Positions 8,642-19,013 of a stretch of 64,000 nucleotides of DNA are shown in pieces. Position 1 is the first letter of the stretch; the number at the start of each line of letters is the position of its first letter. The translations under genes and the position numbers were made by a program. The notes under the pieces are model-generated. The model made no database searches, was not told where the DNA came from, and was given only the letters and a program-made list of their open reading frames with translations. This DNA is from a bacterium (GTDB taxonomy: Bacteria; CAIWAD01), in NCBI GenBank assembly GCA_030685015.1, contig JAUXWS010000087.1, positions 1 through 64,000 of the forward strand. Direction: 5' to 3'.

Positions 8642-11600
8642 TTCAGCCTCGCCAGTTTGAAGGTCTCGTCGATGGATCCATTGCCGCCGGCCACCACCCG
8701 CACGAAGTAGACGCCGTTGGCCACCTCCCGGCCTTCCTGGTCGCGCCCGTCCCACACCAGCTCGTCGTATCCCAGGCGCGGCGTGGGGACGGACAGGCGC
8801 CGCACCAGGCGCCCGGAGGCCGTGTAGATCTCGAAGCGCAGGCTGCGCGGCAGGTTGCTCAGCTGCCAGGCGAGCACCGTCTCGTTCTGGAAGGGGTTGG
8901 GGTGGTTGGCGAAGAAATCCAGGGACAGGTCGGTGGCCACGCGGAAAGCCGTCTCCAGGTCGGCCCCGTTGCCCAGGGCGTCATGGACCTGCAGGCTCAG
9001 CTCATGCTGGCTGCCCGGCTCCAGGCGGCCCGGGCTCCATTGCACGTGGAGACCGGTCGTTCCCTCGCCCACCTGCAACTGCTCGGCGGGGACCGCTTGC
9101 CCGTTCAGGCGGATGAGCGGGGCGGCGCGCCCCTCGCCCAGGTCGATCCCGTCCGGATCGGACAAGTAGAACTGGAAGACCGGCTCGCGGGCCACCATGT
9201 CGCCGCTGGCGAACCATTGCCCGGCCACCTGCACGGCCAGGGCGGGACCGGTCTGGTCACGCAGGGCCACCGGCGCCAACCAGCCAGGTTGCAGGGCCAG
9301 TTGGCTCTGGATATCCCATCCATTCGCGCTGCTGTCCACCGTGCCGGGCTGCACCACCCACAGGCCGCGGTCCGGGATCCAACGGGCCAGGGCCTTGGGC
9401 AGCGTGTCGCCCAGCACGCCGTCGTTGAACTGGAAGCGGGCGCCGGGCCGGATGAGGCAGCCCAGGCGGCCATCGGCGGGCCGCAGGTCGCTGACGGGCC
9501 GGGCGGCGGAGCGGGGGGCCAGGTCCAGGGGCCGCCACAGGCTGTCCGAGCCGGCCGCCAGCAGGAAGCCCAGCCCGGGCTGGCCCTGGGAGCTTTCGCG
9601 CAGACCCGTCTGGGCGCTGGCGTGGAGCGCCGGGTTCAACTGGGCCGCTTCCTGCAGCCTTCCCGCGGGCAGCTCCAGGCGCCAATGCCCCGTCCCGTCC
9701 AGCCCCAGCGCACCGCCGGAGCCGGCCCCCGGCGTCAGGAGCAGGAACTCGTCGGCCAGCACCAGGGGGTCCACGCCGCTCAGCTCGGTCCCCTCCAGCC
9801 AAAGTGGCCCCGCCGTGAAGCGCAGGCGCTGGGGGCCGGGCCCCAGCGCCACCGGCTGCTGGAAGTGCTGGGTGCCGGGACCGGCCGGCAGCCGGCCCTC
9901 CCACAGATTGACCCAGCCGCCGCTCTCGATTTCGCGGGCGAGACGCAGACTGGCCTCGTCCACGGGCTGGCTGGCCGACACCGACCAGCGCAGCGCCGCG
10001 GCCAGGCTGTCTTGCTCCGCCCGGACCGTGATCAGCGTGTCCACGGCGCTGAGGCGCTCGTTGTCCAGTACGCTGACGAAGGCGCCAGGCAGCTCGATCC
10101 AGCCGTCGCGGATGCCGTTGCCGTTGAGATCCTGGAAGGGTTCCCCGGCGTCGGCCAGGCCGTTGCCGTTGATGTCGTTGAAGGGTTCCCCGGGCGGATC
10201 CCACTGGCCATTGCCGTTGACGTCCACATAGGGTTCGCCCGCGTTGTAGCTCCCGTTGCCGTTGCTGTCGGTGTAGGGCTCGCCGTCGTAGATGCGCATG
10301 CGGTAGATGAGACCGTGCAGCTGATAAGGCGGCCAGGTGTTGACCGGGATCTCCCAGCCACTCATCCATTCCCGGGTGAGTTGGCGATAGGTGCTCGTGC
10401 TATGGGCCGGCAGATGGGCGATGCGGCGGGTGAAGCGACCATCGCCCAGGGCTTGCATCCACATGCGGGCCAGGCTGTCCGGCCAGAAATTGGTCAGCAC
10501 CTGGACGGAATCCACCGCGAGGGGGGACTCGAAGGAAAAGGTGAGCGGCGCCCCCGCCAGGCCACGCGCCGGCTGGTGGTCGGAGATGCCGGCATAGGGC
10601 AGGTTGAGGAAGAGGGGCAGATAGCCCGTCACCCGACCGGCGGGCGTGTTCATGGCGAGGAGGAGGCGGGCCTTGCGGGCCTCGGTGATGGCCGGCAGCG
10701 TCAGCGTGACCGTCTGCCCGTCGCTGAAGGCCTGGTTCCAGACGCGACGCTGGTTCCCCTGGAAATTGGAGGGCCGGCCGTCGTAGGGAAGGAAGGTGAT
10801 CTCCAGCGTGCCGCCCAGCCCCGGCGGGTCCGTGCGCACCACAAAGGTGGCCGGGTCGTCGCTGCCCAGCATGAGCAGGGCCGGCTCCGCCGCCAGTTTG
10901 CGCCGCGGCAGGGCCGGCACCAGGGCGGGATCCCCCTGCAGGTTGTACATGTGGATGACGTCCGCCGTGCCGGGCGAGAGCAGCAGCGTGTTCTCCGTCA
11001 ACTGGACGATCTCGCCGAAGCTGAGATGGGCGGGATCGTACTGGTTGAAGAAGTAATGGGTCATCAAGGGGTTGTCCACATTGATGGTGGCCTTGGCCGA
11101 GGAGGCGTAGTAGGCGATGGCCCCGGCATTGGCCTTGTGCAGCAGCAGCTCGGACATGGCCGAGGAGTCCGGGTTGTCGTAGTCGCCCACATTGCAGGAC
11201 CAGGCGAAGCAGATGGGATACATGCCGTTGTTGGTCAGGAAGCGGATGTCCGTGGAGCGGAAGAGGCTGCTGGACGAGTAGATGCTGCGCGAACCGTGAC
11301 CGTTGTAGTTCAGCACCGAGCAGCCGGCGTTGAAGAGGTCGATGAAATCCAGGGCGCCGCCGCGGTAGGGCGAGTTGCCCCGCACGTGGATCTGGGCCAC
11401 GGGGTAGTCCCGGGGCACGATGTAGCGCGCCACCAGCTCGTTGCCCACCTCGAAGGCCTGCTCATTGCCCTGGTCGGCGGCCATCACCTGGGTCTCCATC
11501 CAGCGGCCGGCGTTCTGTCCTTCGCGGTATTGCCGGTGCTTGGCCAGGAAGGCGTCCAACTGGGTCGAGGTGTGGACGGAGATGCGCCCCACGAACAGGT

Positions 11601-13827
11601 CCTGGAAAGTGTCGGGCACGATGCCGACGACCTGGCCGCCGAAGGTGCGCAGCGTGTCCTGGCCCACCAGGTAAGTGAAGGGCTCGTCCGTGGCCGTGGC
11701 GCCCGAGGTATTGGTCTGCGTCCACCAGGTGGGCACCTGGGTGCGGTAGAGGGGCTCCCGGGACAGCTCCATCTGGTTGGCATAGCTGGCCTTGCCCACC
11801 AGGGTGAGGTAACTGGGCGAGGGGGCCTGCCAGGCCGTGAAGGCGTGCTGGACGAAATCCTGCAGGGCCTGGGCGCTGAGCTGGCCGCCGCCGAACTCGC
11901 TGTAGACGGCCTCGATGTCCACCAGCTTGACGCTCATGCCCTGGCGATGGAAGTCGGCCAACTCCTGCAGGCGGTTGTGATAGCTGGCTGGCGCCACGAT
12001 CAGGTTGTCCGCCTGCTGGCCCGTGTCCCGCAGCCGCGCGTTGGCATGGCGCACGATGCGGGCCGGTGGCTTCAAGGCGGTAATCGGGGAGATGAACAGG
12101 TCCCCTTCGCCCGCCCCGGCGTGGAAGCGCACGGCGTCGGAGCGGCCCGCCACCGGCTCCGCGCCCAGCAGGCGGAAGCCGTCCTCGCGCAGCAGCAGGG
12201 GATTTGTGTCGCTGAGGCCGCCCACCACCGCGTTGCCCGCGGCCAACTGGGCGAGCGGCGCTTGCAGCTGGCCATCGTCCAGGACAAGCAGGGAGCGCAG
12301 GTAGGCGATGTCCATCCAGTTGAGGTAGAGCAGATCGCTGCTCTGCCCGCGATCCAGCGGCAGTTCGAACTCCAGGGTGATTTGCCGGCGGTCGGCCAGG
12401 GCGCCGGGAGGAAGGGGATACCAGTTGGTGATGGTCTCGCGCTGGTTGCTCGCCTCCAGGTCGCCCACCCACTGTCCGTCCAGGCGCACCACGGCGTGGT
12501 GGTCGGCGCCGGGGATGTTGACGATGGAGTTGCCGCGAATGGCAAAACGGATGTGGTCCAGTTGGTCGCCCGCGCCGCCCAGTGCGTCGTTCACAATCAC
12601 ATTGAGGTTGAAGGTGGCGGGCGTGCCCACCGCCGTGAATTGCCGCCACAGCCAGTGGTCGCTGTACTCCGGCCCCAGGGGCTCGTTCTCGAGCTGGGTC
12701 CAGATCGCATCCCGCTCGAAGTGATGCATGTGGCGGTAGTGGTCCAGGTCCTCCAGCAGGGCCTCCGGCGCGGCGGTCTGGTCGATGAAGCGCCGGCCAG
12801 TCCCCCGGCCCCACGTCAGGAAATAGGCCCGCTCCGGCCCGTAAAAGGAGGTGGGGAAGTGCTCGCCCACCCGCTTGCGCCCGGCGAAGACGAAGAAGTC
12901 GGTTCGATGGAGGACGCCGTCGGCGCCGTCCTGCATGAACAGGGGCACTTCGCGTCCGTCCTCCCACAGGGAGAGCGTGGCGGGGTCGATCCCCGCCAGG
13001 TCCACTCCCGCCTTCTGCAGATCCTCGCCCGTCACCTTGACCAGCCCGTCCTCGTCCACCATCAGCCGCAGGATCCAGTCATCGTCCAGGGCGGGATTGA
13101 GGTTGGCCAGGGCGCCGCGGGATTCGCCGGCCAGGTGGCGTGGATCCCGCCGCCAGCCCCTGGCCTGCTCGTGGTTGAGCAGCAGGCGATCGAACTGGCG
13201 CTCGAAGACGGCGGATTCCCGCCAGGCCCGCCCCGGGCGGCTGTCGGCCAGGGCCAGGCGGGCCTGTTCCTGGGCATCGGGCAGGAAGACCAGCTGGAAC
13301 TCCAGGGCGGAGATCCGGCGCCAGGATCCGGTGAAGACGGCCAGGTCGACGGCCAGCCGCTGGATCTTCTGGGAGCGCATCCAGCCCAGGTCGAGCAGAC
13401 GCAGGCCGGGACGCTCCGGTGCGCCGGACCGCCCCAGGCTGTCCACCGCCGTGCTCTCCCGGAGAGGGGCGGGCCAGGACTCCTCACGCAGCTCCTCGCG
13501 CAGGATGCGCAAGCTGGGCCGGGTGCCCGGGGGCACGGCCAAGCTCAAGGGCGCGCTCAGCCAGGCGGCCTCCCCCTCCTGGAAAAGGCTGGCCCCCCGG
13601 GAATGCAGCTGAGCCCGTTCCTCGCCGTCAAGCTCGACGGGCAGCACGAGCAGGTCGCTGCAATCGATGCGGACCGTGACGGCCTGCTCGCTCTGCTCCA
13701 CCAGGATGGCTTCGAAGGCGCGGGCGTCGCCCGCCAGCAGGAGAAGCGTGAGCAGGGGCAGGATGATCTGCTTGAGCGGGCCGACCGCCCGCGAGGGCCG
13801 GCCCGGGAGCGGGCAGCTTGGGAGCAT
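8638..13827 (-). CDS. porU: PorU-like C25-family peptidase (T9SS sortase component)
   Basis: The 1,729-residue protein carries a signal peptide (about 1-37) and a gingipain-type C25 domain. The catalytic pair is present: H844 in YNGHG and C878 in AWSCNVGD, spaced as in gingipains. PorU removes the C-terminal signal of T9SS cargo and links cargo to the surface glycolipid. It is much longer than Porphyromonas PorU (about 1,150 residues). The extra length includes four acidic NGNG repeats at about residues 1180-1243 that look like calcium-binding loops, and a C-terminal FlgD-like domain with HPNPF. The start chosen has AAGG seven bases upstream and begins the signal peptide. It is coupled to porV through an ATGA overlap. 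Confidence 0.82.
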   Translation of the reverse strand: MLPSCPLPGRPSRAVGPLKQIILPLLTLLLLAGDARAFEAILVEQSEQAVTVRIDCSDLLVLPVELDGEERAQLHSRGASLFQEGEAAWLSAPLSLAVPPGTRPSLRILREELREESWPAPLRESTAVDSLGRSGAPERPGLRLLDLGWMRSQKIQRLAVDLAVFTGSWRRISALEFQLVFLPDAQEQARLALADSRPGRAWRESAVFERQFDRLLLNHEQARGWRRDPRHLAGESRGALANLNPALDDDWILRLMVDEDGLVKVTGEDLQKAGVDLAGIDPATLSLWEDGREVPLFMQDGADGVLHRTDFFVFAGRKRVGEHFPTSFYGPERAYFLTWGRGTGRRFIDQTAAPEALLEDLDHYRHMHHFERDAIWTQLENEPLGPEYSDHWLWRQFTAVGTPATFNLNVIVNDALGGAGDQLDHIRFAIRGNSIVNIPGADHHAVVRLDGQWVGDLEASNQRETITNWYPLPPGALADRRQITLEFELPLDRGQSSDLLYLNWMDIAYLRSLLVLDDGQLQAPLAQLAAGNAVVGGLSDTNPLLLREDGFRLLGAEPVAGRSDAVRFHAGAGEGDLFISPITALKPPARIVRHANARLRDTGQQADNLIVAPASYHNRLQELADFHRQGMSVKLVDIEAVYSEFGGGQLSAQALQDFVQHAFTAWQAPSPSYLTLVGKASYANQMELSREPLYRTQVPTWWTQTNTSGATATDEPFTYLVGQDTLRTFGGQVVGIVPDTFQDLFVGRISVHTSTQLDAFLAKHRQYREGQNAGRWMETQVMAADQGNEQAFEVGNELVARYIVPRDYPVAQIHVRGNSPYRGGALDFIDLFNAGCSVLNYNGHGSRSIYSSSSLFRSTDIRFLTNNGMYPICFAWSCNVGDYDNPDSSAMSELLLHKANAGAIAYYASSAKATINVDNPLMTHYFFNQYDPAHLSFGEIVQLTENTLLLSPGTADVIHMYNLQGDPALVPALPRRKLAAEPALLMLGSDDPATFVVRTDPPGLGGTLEITFLPYDGRPSNFQGNQRRVWNQAFSDGQTVTLTLPAITEARKARLLLAMNTPAGRVTGYLPLFLNLPYAGISDHQPARGLAGAPLTFSFESPLAVDSVQVLTNFWPDSLARMWMQALGDGRFTRRIAHLPAHSTSTYRQLTREWMSGWEIPVNTWPPYQLHGLIYRMRIYDGEPYTDSNGNGSYNAGEPYVDVNGNGQWDPPGEPFNDINGNGLADAGEPFQDLNGNGIRDGWIELPGAFVSVLDNERLSAVDTLITVRAEQDSLAAALRWSVSASQPVDEASLRLAREIESGGWVNLWEGRLPAGPGTQHFQQPVALGPGPQRLRFTAGPLWLEGTELSGVDPLVLADEFLLLTPGAGSGGALGLDGTGHWRLELPAGRLQEAAQLNPALHASAQTGLRESSQGQPGLGFLLAAGSDSLWRPLDLAPRSAARPVSDLRPADGRLGCLIRPGARFQFNDGVLGDTLPKALARWIPDRGLWVVQPGTVDSSANGWDIQSQLALQPGWLAPVALRDQTGPALAVQVAGQWFASGDMVAREPVFQFYLSDPDGIDLGEGRAAPLIRLNGQAVPAEQLQVGEGTTGLHVQWSPGRLEPGSQHELSLQVHDALGNGADLETAFRVATDLSLDFFANHPNPFQNETVLAWQLSNLPRSLRFEIYTASGRLVRRLSVPTPRLGYDELVWDGRDQEGREVANGVYFVRVVAGGNGSIDETFKLARLK
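10100..10290 (-). repeat. Tandem NGNG calcium-loop repeats within porU
   Basis: Four consecutive units follow the pattern GEP(Y/F)-x-D-x-NGNG, each with acidic and asparagine residues spaced as in dockerin/thrombospondin type 3 calcium loops. They lie after the peptidase domain and before the Ig-like tail, and may act as a rigid, calcium-stabilised spacer. Confidence 0.75.
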
Positions 13828-13912
13828 GGGCGAACCTTGAGTTGATGACCAGTGCGCGGACCACCGCCGGTGGACGACACGAGCCTGGTGCGCGCTTCCG
13901 TCGCAGGGCCTT

Positions 13913-13938
13913 CCCTCCATCATCGGTACGATGGAGGG
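13913..13938. other. 9-bp stem hairpin between capD-like gene and porU
   Basis: Arms 13913-13921 and 13930-13938 are a perfect 9-bp inverted repeat with an 8-nt loop. It lies 3' of the leftward dehydratase gene and 5' of porU. There is no T-run, so it may be a factor-dependent pause or an RNA-stability element rather than an intrinsic terminator. Confidence 0.35.
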
Positions 13939-14029
13939 GGACCTTCAGCCTGACGCCAGCAAGGTATCAAGGTTCCGAAGCACATGCTCCCGTCTGGATG
14001 GTCCGCGGGAAAGGACGGGCCGCCCCTCC

Positions 14030-15934
<1,905 letters not shown>

Positions 15935-16048
15935 CCGGGGCCGGCGGTCAGGACAAGTACAGACAACAAAGCGCCCCCTGCCAGCGGTAGCTTGACGGTG
16001 GGGCGGCCTACGCTGGCCAAGGAAAGCAAATCCTTGTGAAGATTCAAC

Positions 16049-16552
16049 CTACTTGCCTTTGAGCAGGGCGCCCAGGGTGCGCAGGATGACCCCCAGATCC
16101 GTCCGCCAGGAGGCCTGGGCGGCATAGTCCAGGTTGATGCGCAGCTTGTCGCGCATCACTTTCTCTACATAAGTCCGCTCCGGGTCCGGCGTGCGGGCCA
16201 GGATCTCCGCCTCATGCCGGTACTTGATGCTGGCCAGGTCGGTGATCCCCGGCCGCAGGGCCAGCACCCTCCGCTCCTCCTCTGTGTAGAGGGCCACGTA
16301 GCGCGGCACTTCCGGGCGCGGCCCGACGAAGCTCATCTCGCCCTTCAGGACATTGAGCAACTGGGGCAGCTCGTCCAGCTTGGCGGCCCGCAGGACCCGG
16401 CCGCTGCGCGTGATGCGGGGATCGGCCCCCACCGTGATCTGTGGTCCGGCCGGATCCTGGCGCATGGTGCGGAACTTGAGGATGTGGAAAGGCCGGCCGT
16501 GGCGGCCCACCCGCTCCTGGCGGAAAAAAGCCGGCCCGGGGCTGTCAAGTCA
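16049..16552 (-). pseudogene. 5'-truncated bacterial sugar transferase (WcaJ/PglC-type) remnant
   Basis: The C-terminal half of an undecaprenyl-phosphate sugar-1-phosphate transferase is intact: FHILKFRTM, LDELPQLLNVLKGEMSFVGPRPE and RPGITDLAS are all readable. Homology continues upstream of the first internal ATG (16510) as LDSPGPAFFRQERVG. It then stops abruptly at an in-frame TGA at about 16556. The N-terminal membrane helix of the family is missing. On the other side of the junction lies the start of an aminotransferase gene. A 153-residue soluble fragment could still be translated from 16510, but it would lack the membrane anchor. Confidence 0.75.
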
Positions 16553-16704
16553 GATTCAATGTAGTGCCCGAGCGGAGGCGAAGGAATATATGAAGAGCTT
16601 GACCTGGAGGCCGTGGTCAGCCAGCCGCTGCGCAGGGTCTCCACCACCGCCTCGATCTCCTGCTCCGTGATGTCGGGCAGGCAGAAAGGAATACGCTCGC
16701 TCAT
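16553..16704 (-). pseudogene. 5' remnant of a DegT/DnrJ/EryC1 aminotransferase gene
   Basis: An ATG with AGGG upstream begins SERIPFCLPDITEQEIEAVV and continues to a SGWLTT motif, a standard N-terminus of PLP-dependent sugar aminotransferases. About 33 codons in, the frame breaks: family-like residues (VKLF, then FASARALH) continue in another frame. All homology ends near 16555. The rest of the gene (about 330 codons) is absent and the sequence passes straight into the truncated sugar transferase. Confidence 0.7.
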
Positions 16705-16724
16705 ATCCATCCCTAAATCTTCTC

Positions 16725-16746
16725 ATCGATATCGATATCGATATCG
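16725..16746. repeat. ATCGAT hexamer tandem repeat (about 3.7 copies)
   Basis: Perfect ATCGAT repeats lie just upstream of the aminotransferase remnant. With the related array at 17201-17254 they bracket the DUF2283 gene. Confidence 0.8.
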
Positions 16747-16805
16747 GGGTCCAATTCAACGCTGAACAAGCTCAGTCGTCACCTGCCACGATGAAGGGCA
16801 ACCCG

Positions 16806-17081
16806 TCAGGCGGCCAGCAAGGGAGCCAAGTCCTCCCGCGTCACTACATCCAGATGAAAATCTTTGAGGATCCGATTGATGATCTCGGCGCTCACCCGCG
16901 CCGGATCCGTCAGTTCCAGTCCAATGGGCCGACCATCTTTGTGGAAATCCACCACGATTCCAGCCTCCCGCTCCACCGAGTGGTCACAACGGTCCTGTGT
17001 CCGGCGTGGCAGATACAAGTAGGCGGCCAGCACTTTGCCATGCCGATAGGTGACTTCGAGATACATGTCCTTCATGCTCAT
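16806..17081 (-). CDS. DUF2283-domain small protein
   Basis: About 91 residues starting at MSMKDMYLEV. The pattern is that of DUF2283: an N-terminal LEVTY strand, an AAYLYLP strand, then EAGIVVDFHKDGRPIGLEL, followed by a helical tail. Function is unknown; family members are small cytosolic proteins often found singly or beside toxin-like genes. A GGAGG lies 11 bases before the chosen ATG; the frame is open further upstream but glycine-rich and unconvincing. The gene sits between two hexamer arrays, next to the deletion scar, and interrupts an otherwise continuous polysaccharide locus, which suggests insertion. Confidence 0.65.
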   Translation of the reverse strand: MSMKDMYLEVTYRHGKVLAAYLYLPRRTQDRCDHSVEREAGIVVDFHKDGRPIGLELTDPARVSAEIINRILKDFHLDVVTREDLAPLLAA

Positions 17082-17200
17082 GTGTCCAGATCCCTCCATG
17101 CCGTGACGACCACCACCACCTCCCTCCACGCGCCGGGCACCAGCCAAAGGAAGGACATTTCGCCACGTAGCCCTCAACGGGGATCATGGGAGGACTCGCT

Positions 17201-17254
17201 ATCGATCCCGATCCCTATCCCGATACCGATACCGATAGCGATCCCGATAGCGAT
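17201..17254. repeat. NNCGAT hexamer tandem repeat (9 units)
   Basis: Nine successive 6-bp units vary around (A/C)(C/T/G)CGAT, for example ATCGAT, CCCGAT, ACCGAT and AGCGAT. The array lies immediately upstream of the DUF2283 gene and downstream of the wbpA-like gene. The period and core match the array at 16725-16746. Confidence 0.8.
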
Positions 17255-17273
17255 TCTCTTGGCGAACACCGCA

Positions 17274-18581
17274 TCAGGCCTTGGCGATCTTCTCGCGGCC
17301 CTCTTTGACGTGCTTGGTGGCATTGCGCGTGTCCAGCACCAGGCGGGAGTGCTTCACCACGAAGGCGTAGTCCACGTCGTCGTGGTCGGTGGAGATGAGC
17401 ACGGCGTCGTAGGTGGCCAGCATCTCCGCCGAGAGGGGCACGCTGCTCAAGTGGATGTCCGCCCCGTGCTCGTCGTGGTAGACGGGGATGTAGGGGTCGT
17501 GGTAGTCCAGCTTGGCCCCGCGGTTGACCAGCTGCTCCACCAGCTTGATGGAGGGCGACTCCCGCATGTCGTCGATGTTCTTCTTGTAGGCCATCCCCAG
17601 CAGCAGGATGCAGCTGCCCTTGAGGCTCTTCTCGTGGCGGTTGAGCTCGTGCATGAGGCGGTTGGTGACGTAGCGCGGCATGCCCGTGTTGATCTCGCCG
17701 GCCAGCTCGATGAAGCGCGTGGTCATCTCGAACTCGCGGGCCTTCCAGGTGAGGTAGAAGGGGTCGATGGGGATGCAGTGCCCGCCCAGGCCGGGGCCGG
17801 GGTAGAAGGCCTGGAAGCCGAAGGGTTTGGTCTTGGCCGCCTCGATCACCTCCCAGATGTCGATCCCCATGCGCGTGAAGACCATCTTCAGCTCGTTGAT
17901 CATGGCGATGTTGACGGCGCGGTAGATGTTCTCGAGCAGCTTGGTGGCCTCCGCCGCCCGCGTGCTGGAAACCATCACGGTCTGCACGATGACGTGGTCG
18001 TAGACCGCCTTGGCGATGGCCGAGGCCTCCGGCGTGAGGCCGCCCACCACCTTGGGGATGGTGCGCGTGTTGTAGGTCTCATTGTTGGGATCCTCGCGCT
18101 CCGGGCTGAAGGCCAGCCAGAAGTCCTTTTCGGCGCTGAGGCCGCTCGCCTGCTCCAGGATGGGACGCATCACCTCGTCCACCGTGCCCGGGTAGGTGGT
18201 GGACTCCAGCACCACCAGCTGCCCCTTGCGCAGGTATCGGCCGATGGTCTCGGTGGCGGCGATGACCGGGCCCAGGTCGGGCTCCCGGTACTTGTTGAGG
18301 GGCGTGGGCACGGCGATGAGGATGGCGTCCACCTCGGGCAGCCGCTCGAAGGCGGTGGTGGCGTCCAGCAGGCCCGTGGCCGCCGCCTGGGCGATGCGCT
18401 CGGTGGGGATGTGCTTGATATAGCTCTTCCCCGCCTTGAGGAGTTCGCACTTGCGGGCGTCCAACTCGAAGCCGACGACCTTGATCCCGTTCTCCACGAA
18501 CTCCAGGGCCAGGGGCAGGCCGACGTAGCCCAGCCCGATGAGGCCGACCGTGAAATCCTTCCTGGCGATGCGCTCCAGCAT
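17274..18581 (-). CDS. wbpA: UDP-N-acetyl-D-glucosamine 6-dehydrogenase-like (WbpA family)
   Basis: This 435-residue cytosolic NAD-dependent UDP-sugar dehydrogenase has the NAD-binding motif GLGYVGLP at residues 16-23. The catalytic cysteine is C269 in GLGGHCIPIDP. The middle motif VLESTTYPGTVDE and the C-terminal GMAYKKNIDDMRESP match the WbpA/VipA branch, which oxidises UDP-GlcNAc to UDP-GlcNAcA, rather than UDP-glucose dehydrogenase. WbpB, WbpE and WbpD homologues lie at 40-44 kb, which supports a role at the start of a diacetamido-uronic acid pathway. It stands apart from those genes, transcribed leftward next to the divergent export gene. Confidence 0.88.
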   Translation of the reverse strand: MLERIARKDFTVGLIGLGYVGLPLALEFVENGIKVVGFELDARKCELLKAGKSYIKHIPTERIAQAAATGLLDATTAFERLPEVDAILIAVPTPLNKYREPDLGPVIAATETIGRYLRKGQLVVLESTTYPGTVDEVMRPILEQASGLSAEKDFWLAFSPEREDPNNETYNTRTIPKVVGGLTPEASAIAKAVYDHVIVQTVMVSSTRAAEATKLLENIYRAVNIAMINELKMVFTRMGIDIWEVIEAAKTKPFGFQAFYPGPGLGGHCIPIDPFYLTWKAREFEMTTRFIELAGEINTGMPRYVTNRLMHELNRHEKSLKGSCILLLGMAYKKNIDDMRESPSIKLVEQLVNRGAKLDYHDPYIPVYHDEHGADIHLSSVPLSAEMLATYDAVLISTDHDDVDYAFVVKHSRLVLDTRNATKHVKEGREKIAKA

Positions 18582-19013
18582 GGTATCTCCTCATCACATG
18601 ATTCCGGTGTCGAGTCTTCCGTCCCATGATCGGACGGGAATGTGCCAAACTTCAGCCTGGCTGAAGCGATGCATCAGGCCATCCAGTCGTGTGATCCTAT
18701 TTCCCAAGTGGCCTCTTGCGCGAATCGCGTTGAGAATTGGCAACAAGGTCGAGATTGTCAGGCTGCCCGGGTGAAAACCAAACTTTCCAGTGTTGCACAG
18801 GGCGATCAATCAAAAGGGAGGCATGTGCTTCCTTCAGGCCAAGTGCATTTTCTTCGTGAATTCCCCAATGCGCCAACCGATAACATCAGGGACGGCTTGG
18901 CAAGGCAGGATGGTTTCCATATGAATGGATCCATTTGCATATTCATGGCGAACCATAAGCAACAATCAGGCAACATGCGCACTACCACCATCCGTCAGCC
19001 GGGAGGCCGTGAA
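18582..19013. other. Divergent intergenic region (432 bp)
   Basis: This gap separates the leftward wbpA-like gene from the rightward wza-like gene and must hold both promoters. It is clearly less GC-rich than the flanks. No operator, riboswitch or small gene could be recognised; short open frames here lack ribosome binding sites and homology. Confidence 0.5.

Noticed and set aside
8902-13845. A 1,647-codon open frame on the plus strand opposite porU
   Set aside because: It is a by-product of strong GC bias in the porU codons: low-complexity Gly/Gln/Val/His composition, no domain, no ribosome binding site, while the opposite strand encodes a clear C25 peptidase.
17201-17254. Possible CRISPR or direct-repeat origin (iteron) array
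   Set aside because: Six-base units without spacers are too short for CRISPR. No replication initiator gene or DnaA-type boxes are nearby.
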